A stretch of DNA of 8,057 nt, taken from NCBI GenBank assembly GCA_018241865.1, contig JAFECY010000075.1:1-8057 (forward strand). Reading direction: 5' to 3'. Shown piece after piece: positions 5,880 to 8,057 of the stretch. Source of the DNA: Pseudomonadota bacterium. GTDB taxonomy: Bacteria; Pseudomonadota; Gammaproteobacteria; Burkholderiales; Burkholderiaceae_D. The notes under the pieces were generated by a model. The model had not been told where the DNA came from, did not search any database, and saw only the letters and a program-made list of their open reading frames with translations. Position numbers and translations under genes: made by a program. Position 1 is the stretch's first letter; each line of letters opens with the position of its first letter.

Positions 5880-6938
5880 CTATCGATGCTCTGCCAGCAC
5901 GCGCAGCAAATTCTTGCTTAACTGGAACGGATGCGCGCCCATGCTGGCATTGCAAAATATTACCAAGGTCAACGGCCTGCCATGAAAATCCGGCAAATGC
6001 ATGGCCCAGGTATTAAAGCCGGGGCCATCGCCGCCATGCCCATACAATCCACCGAATCCCCATGCCGGATCAATCATCAAGCCAAGACCGTATCCCGGCC
6101 TGGGGAAAAATGGATGCGGCTCATTGCCGCATGATGTCCATGACATCATCTGCTGCAGCGATGCCGGGTTAAGCAAGCGTCCATCGAACAATGCCTGATA
6201 AAACGAAGCAATCTCTTTTGTTGTTGAAACGATCAAGCCCGTCAAACACCATCCAGGATGGTAAATGCGCATCACATCTTGCATGACTTGCTGATCGTTC
6301 AGGTAAGGACAATAGCCGGGCACCAGCCGCCCCTCATCCACTCCGCAGGCGACATAGGTATCTTTCAATCCCAGCGGCGCAACGATGTGCCGTGCGATGC
6401 TGGCAGCAAAACTGTTTCCCGTAACAATTTCAATCAAGCGATGAAGCAACATGTAGCCGGTATTCGAATATCTCCACCCTTCTCCCGCAGGAAAAAGCAA
6501 TTCTCCGCCACAGGTATATTCCAGCACCTGCTCATAGGTCCATGGTACGGAAGGGCTTGCGCGATTCTCGGGCATATAGGCCGGCAAATCCGTATAGCTC
6601 GGTATGCCCGCCGTATGATTCAGCAAGCGACGAACCGTGACTGCAGCCGGCAAGGAAAGCTCAGGAAGATAATCGATTACTGGAGCATCGAGCGACACCG
6701 CACCCTGCTCCGCAAGCTGCAATACGAGGACTGCAGTAAAAGTCTTGGTAATGCTGTAAATGTAGCAGCACGCCTCTGGCATCATCGGCTGCATCGAGTC
6801 GATATCGGCATAGCCGCTGGCACCGTCCCATCGTCCCGCCCCTGCATCAATGACGCTTGCATTTGCACCGGGACATGGCGCAAAGAACTGCCAACGACTC
6901 AGTTGTTTTTGCAAAGCCTGTTGCAGGTCAGGACTCAT
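5880..6938 (-). CDS. Serine hydrolase of the beta-lactamase/penicillin-binding-protein fold (family S12-like)
   Basis: This 352-aa protein has the three active-site motifs of class C-type serine hydrolases: SxxK as SITK (nucleophile Ser62, Lys65), YSN (Tyr157-Ser158-Asn159, in GWRYSNTGYMLL) and HGG (301-303, in GHGGDGPG). LLNHTAGIPSY (105-115) and the PAGEGWRYSNTGY stretch are typical of the COG1680 group, which includes D-aminopeptidases, esterases and 6-aminohexanoate-dimer hydrolase types as well as beta-lactamases. The substrate cannot be told. No signal peptide or membrane segment is visible, and nine cysteines are present, which suggests a cytoplasmic enzyme rather than a periplasmic beta-lactamase. 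The ATG at 6938 has an in-frame TGA four codons upstream and a weak RBS. Gaps are 56 bp to bioB and 49 bp to mccA, all on the same strand. By eye its composition is clearly AT-richer than bioB and mccA, suggesting later acquisition. No role in leucine or biotin metabolism is known to me. Confidence 0.88.
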   Translation of the reverse strand: MSPDLQQALQKQLSRWQFFAPCPGANASVIDAGAGRWDGASGYADIDSMQPMMPEACCYIYSITKTFTAVLVLQLAEQGAVSLDAPVIDYLPELSLPAAVTVRRLLNHTAGIPSYTDLPAYMPENRASPSVPWTYEQVLEYTCGGELLFPAGEGWRYSNTGYMLLHRLIEIVTGNSFAASIARHIVAPLGLKDTYVACGVDEGRLVPGYCPYLNDQQVMQDVMRIYHPGWCLTGLIVSTTKEIASFYQALFDGRLLNPASLQQMMSWTSCGNEPHPFFPRPGYGLGLMIDPAWGFGGLYGHGGDGPGFNTWAMHLPDFHGRPLTLVIFCNASMGAHPFQLSKNLLRVLAEHR

Positions 6939-6994
6939 GCTTCGTTTTCAAAACCCACAAGATGGAAAGCGATCAACAGCAGTCCGAGCAATCT

Positions 6995-8014
6995 TTATGA
7001 TGGCGTGACATCGCAACGCGCATCGATTGCCGTACCACGCGCGCGCAAACCGAGTTTTTCGAGCAAGGCACGGTCTTCATCGACTTCCGGGTTGCCGGTG
7101 GTGAGCAATTTTTCGCCATAAAAAATCGAATTGGCGCCGGCGAGGAAGCACAGCGCTTGCACCGCTTCGCCCATCTGCCGGCGGCCGGCCGACAGCCGCA
7201 CGCGCGCCTTGGGCATGGTGATGCGCGCCACCGCGATGGTGCGGACGAATTCGAGCGGATCGAGCGGATCGGTGCCGTGCAGCGGCGTGCCTTCGACTTG
7301 CACCAGATTGTTAACGGGAACCGATTCAGGATAAGGATCGAGGTTGGCCAGTTGTGCGATCAGACCGGCGCGCTGGCGGCGCGATTCGCCCATACCAACG
7401 ATGCCGCCGCAGCAGACTTTGATGCCGACATTACGCACACGTTCCAGTGTGTTCAGACGATCTTGGTATTCACGGGTGGAAATGACGTCGCCGTAAAACT
7501 CGGGCGCGGTATCGAGGTTATGGTTGTAGTAATCGAGGCCGGCATTTTTCAATTTTTCCGCTTGGCCTTCACCGAGCATGCCTAGGGTAGCGCAGGTTTC
7601 CAGTCCGAGGGCTTTCACTTCGCGCACCATTTCCTCGACCTTTTCCAAGTCGCGGTCTTTCGGTTCGCGCCACGCTGCGCCCATGCAGAAACGGTTGGCG
7701 CCGTGCGCCTTGGCTTCGCGGGCGGCTTGCAGCACGGTTTCCAGCGGCAGCATTTTTTGCGCGGTGACGCCGGTGTCGTAGCGCGCCGCTTGCGGACAAT
7801 AGCCGCAATCTTCCGAGCAGCCGCCGGTTTTGATCGACAGCAGCGTCGCCAGTTCGACTTCGCCGGGGTTGTGGTATTCGCGGTGCACTTGTTGAGCGCG
7901 GTACAGCAAATCGTTGAAGGGCAACGCAAATAGGGCGACGATGTCGTCCACCGGCCAAGTTTCGGCGTTGACCGGTTTGACGGGAGTTTGGAAGACGAGA
8001 GCTTGCGACGACAT
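6995..8014 (-). CDS. bioB: Biotin synthase
   Basis: This 339-aa radical-SAM enzyme inserts sulfur into dethiobiotin, the last step of biotin synthesis. The [4Fe-4S] motif is [10 protein letters not shown] (Cys66, Cys70, Cys73). The [2Fe-2S] ligands of E. coli BioB (Cys97, Cys128, Cys188, Arg260) map with a constant offset of 13 to Cys110, Cys141, Cys201 and Arg273. YNHNLDT (163-169), [11 protein letters not shown] (200-210), [14 protein letters not shown] (232-245) and RLSAGRRQM (273-281) are also typical. Length is close to the 346 aa of E. coli BioB, and the 13-residue N-terminal extension is ordinary for betaproteobacteria. ATG 8014 has AAGGA at 8020-8024 with 5-nt spacing. Only 43 bp of A/T-rich sequence precede it, so promoter, operon partners (bioF, bioD, bioA) and any biotin repressor site are out of view. 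Its product is the cofactor carried by MccA, on the same strand downstream. Confidence 0.98.
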   Translation of the reverse strand: MSSQALVFQTPVKPVNAETWPVDDIVALFALPFNDLLYRAQQVHREYHNPGEVELATLLSIKTGGCSEDCGYCPQAARYDTGVTAQKMLPLETVLQAAREAKAHGANRFCMGAAWREPKDRDLEKVEEMVREVKALGLETCATLGMLGEGQAEKLKNAGLDYYNHNLDTAPEFYGDVISTREYQDRLNTLERVRNVGIKVCCGGIVGMGESRRQRAGLIAQLANLDPYPESVPVNNLVQVEGTPLHGTDPLDPLEFVRTIAVARITMPKARVRLSAGRRQMGEAVQALCFLAGANSIFYGEKLLTTGNPEVDEDRALLEKLGLRARGTAIDARCDVTPS

Positions 8015-8057
8015 AAAAATCCTTTTTCAACTTTCAAACAAAATCAAAATCCATGCA

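Noticed and set aside
6258..7121. Long plus-strand open frame (287 codons) opposite the serine hydrolase
   Set aside because: It lies antisense to a frame with intact SxxK, YSN and HGG motifs, runs into the antisense of bioB, and its translation shows no domain or motif.
7252..7269. Tandem 9-bp repeat CGAGCGGAT in bioB
   Set aside because: It encodes the Asp-Pro-Leu-Asp-Pro-Leu segment expected in BioB; this is coding repetition.
8015..8057. Promoter or biotin-repressor site upstream of bioB
   Set aside because: Only 43 bp are available; beyond the RBS they show no convincing -10/-35 pair or dyad.

Overview
The window looks like chromosomal DNA of a GC-rich betaproteobacterium, most likely in Burkholderiales and perhaps near Oxalobacteraceae. 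This rests on protein style, base composition and gene content; no rRNA or other phylogenetic marker is present. Most of it is metabolic genes on the minus strand, plus one divergent regulator. I see no tRNA, rRNA, CRISPR array, transposase or phage gene. No stretch longer than 300 bases lacks a gene.

Left edge (1-141): a short non-conserved patch with a very strong plus-strand Shine-Dalgarno sequence (in a tandem-duplicated 11-mer), a 25-codon ORF that may be a truncated gene start, and two adjoining perfect AT-rich inverted repeats. These lie just downstream of the arginine operon.

Arginine module (142-2838): rocD (ornithine aminotransferase) followed 16 nt later by a stand-alone gene closely resembling the catalytic domain of cyanobacterial ArgZ/AgrE arginine dihydrolase. 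Together they would convert arginine to ornithine, 2 NH3 and CO2, and then ornithine to glutamate semialdehyde, with no arginase and no urea. An Lrp/AsnC-family regulator is divergent from rocD. The shared intergenic region holds an AT-rich dyad placed symmetrically between two candidate -10 boxes, so the regulator probably controls both directions.

Leucine degradation and biotin (2844-8014, all minus strand): bioB (biotin synthase), a serine hydrolase of the beta-lactamase/PBP fold, mccA (biotin-carrying subunit of 3-methylcrotonyl-CoA carboxylase) and mvaB (HMG-CoA lyase). mccA and mvaB overlap at TGATG and catalyse the biotin-dependent and final steps of leucine catabolism. BioB makes the cofactor that MccA carries. 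The partner genes mccB, the enoyl-CoA hydratase and isovaleryl-CoA dehydrogenase are not in the window. The hydrolase is visibly AT-richer than its neighbours and looks like an insertion between bioB and mccA.

Most notable: (1) the argZ-like/rocD/lrp unit as a compact arginine catabolic route; (2) a GC-rich palindromic repeat inserted in frame in mccA; (3) the symmetric divergent operator; (4) the RBS/hairpin patch at the left edge.
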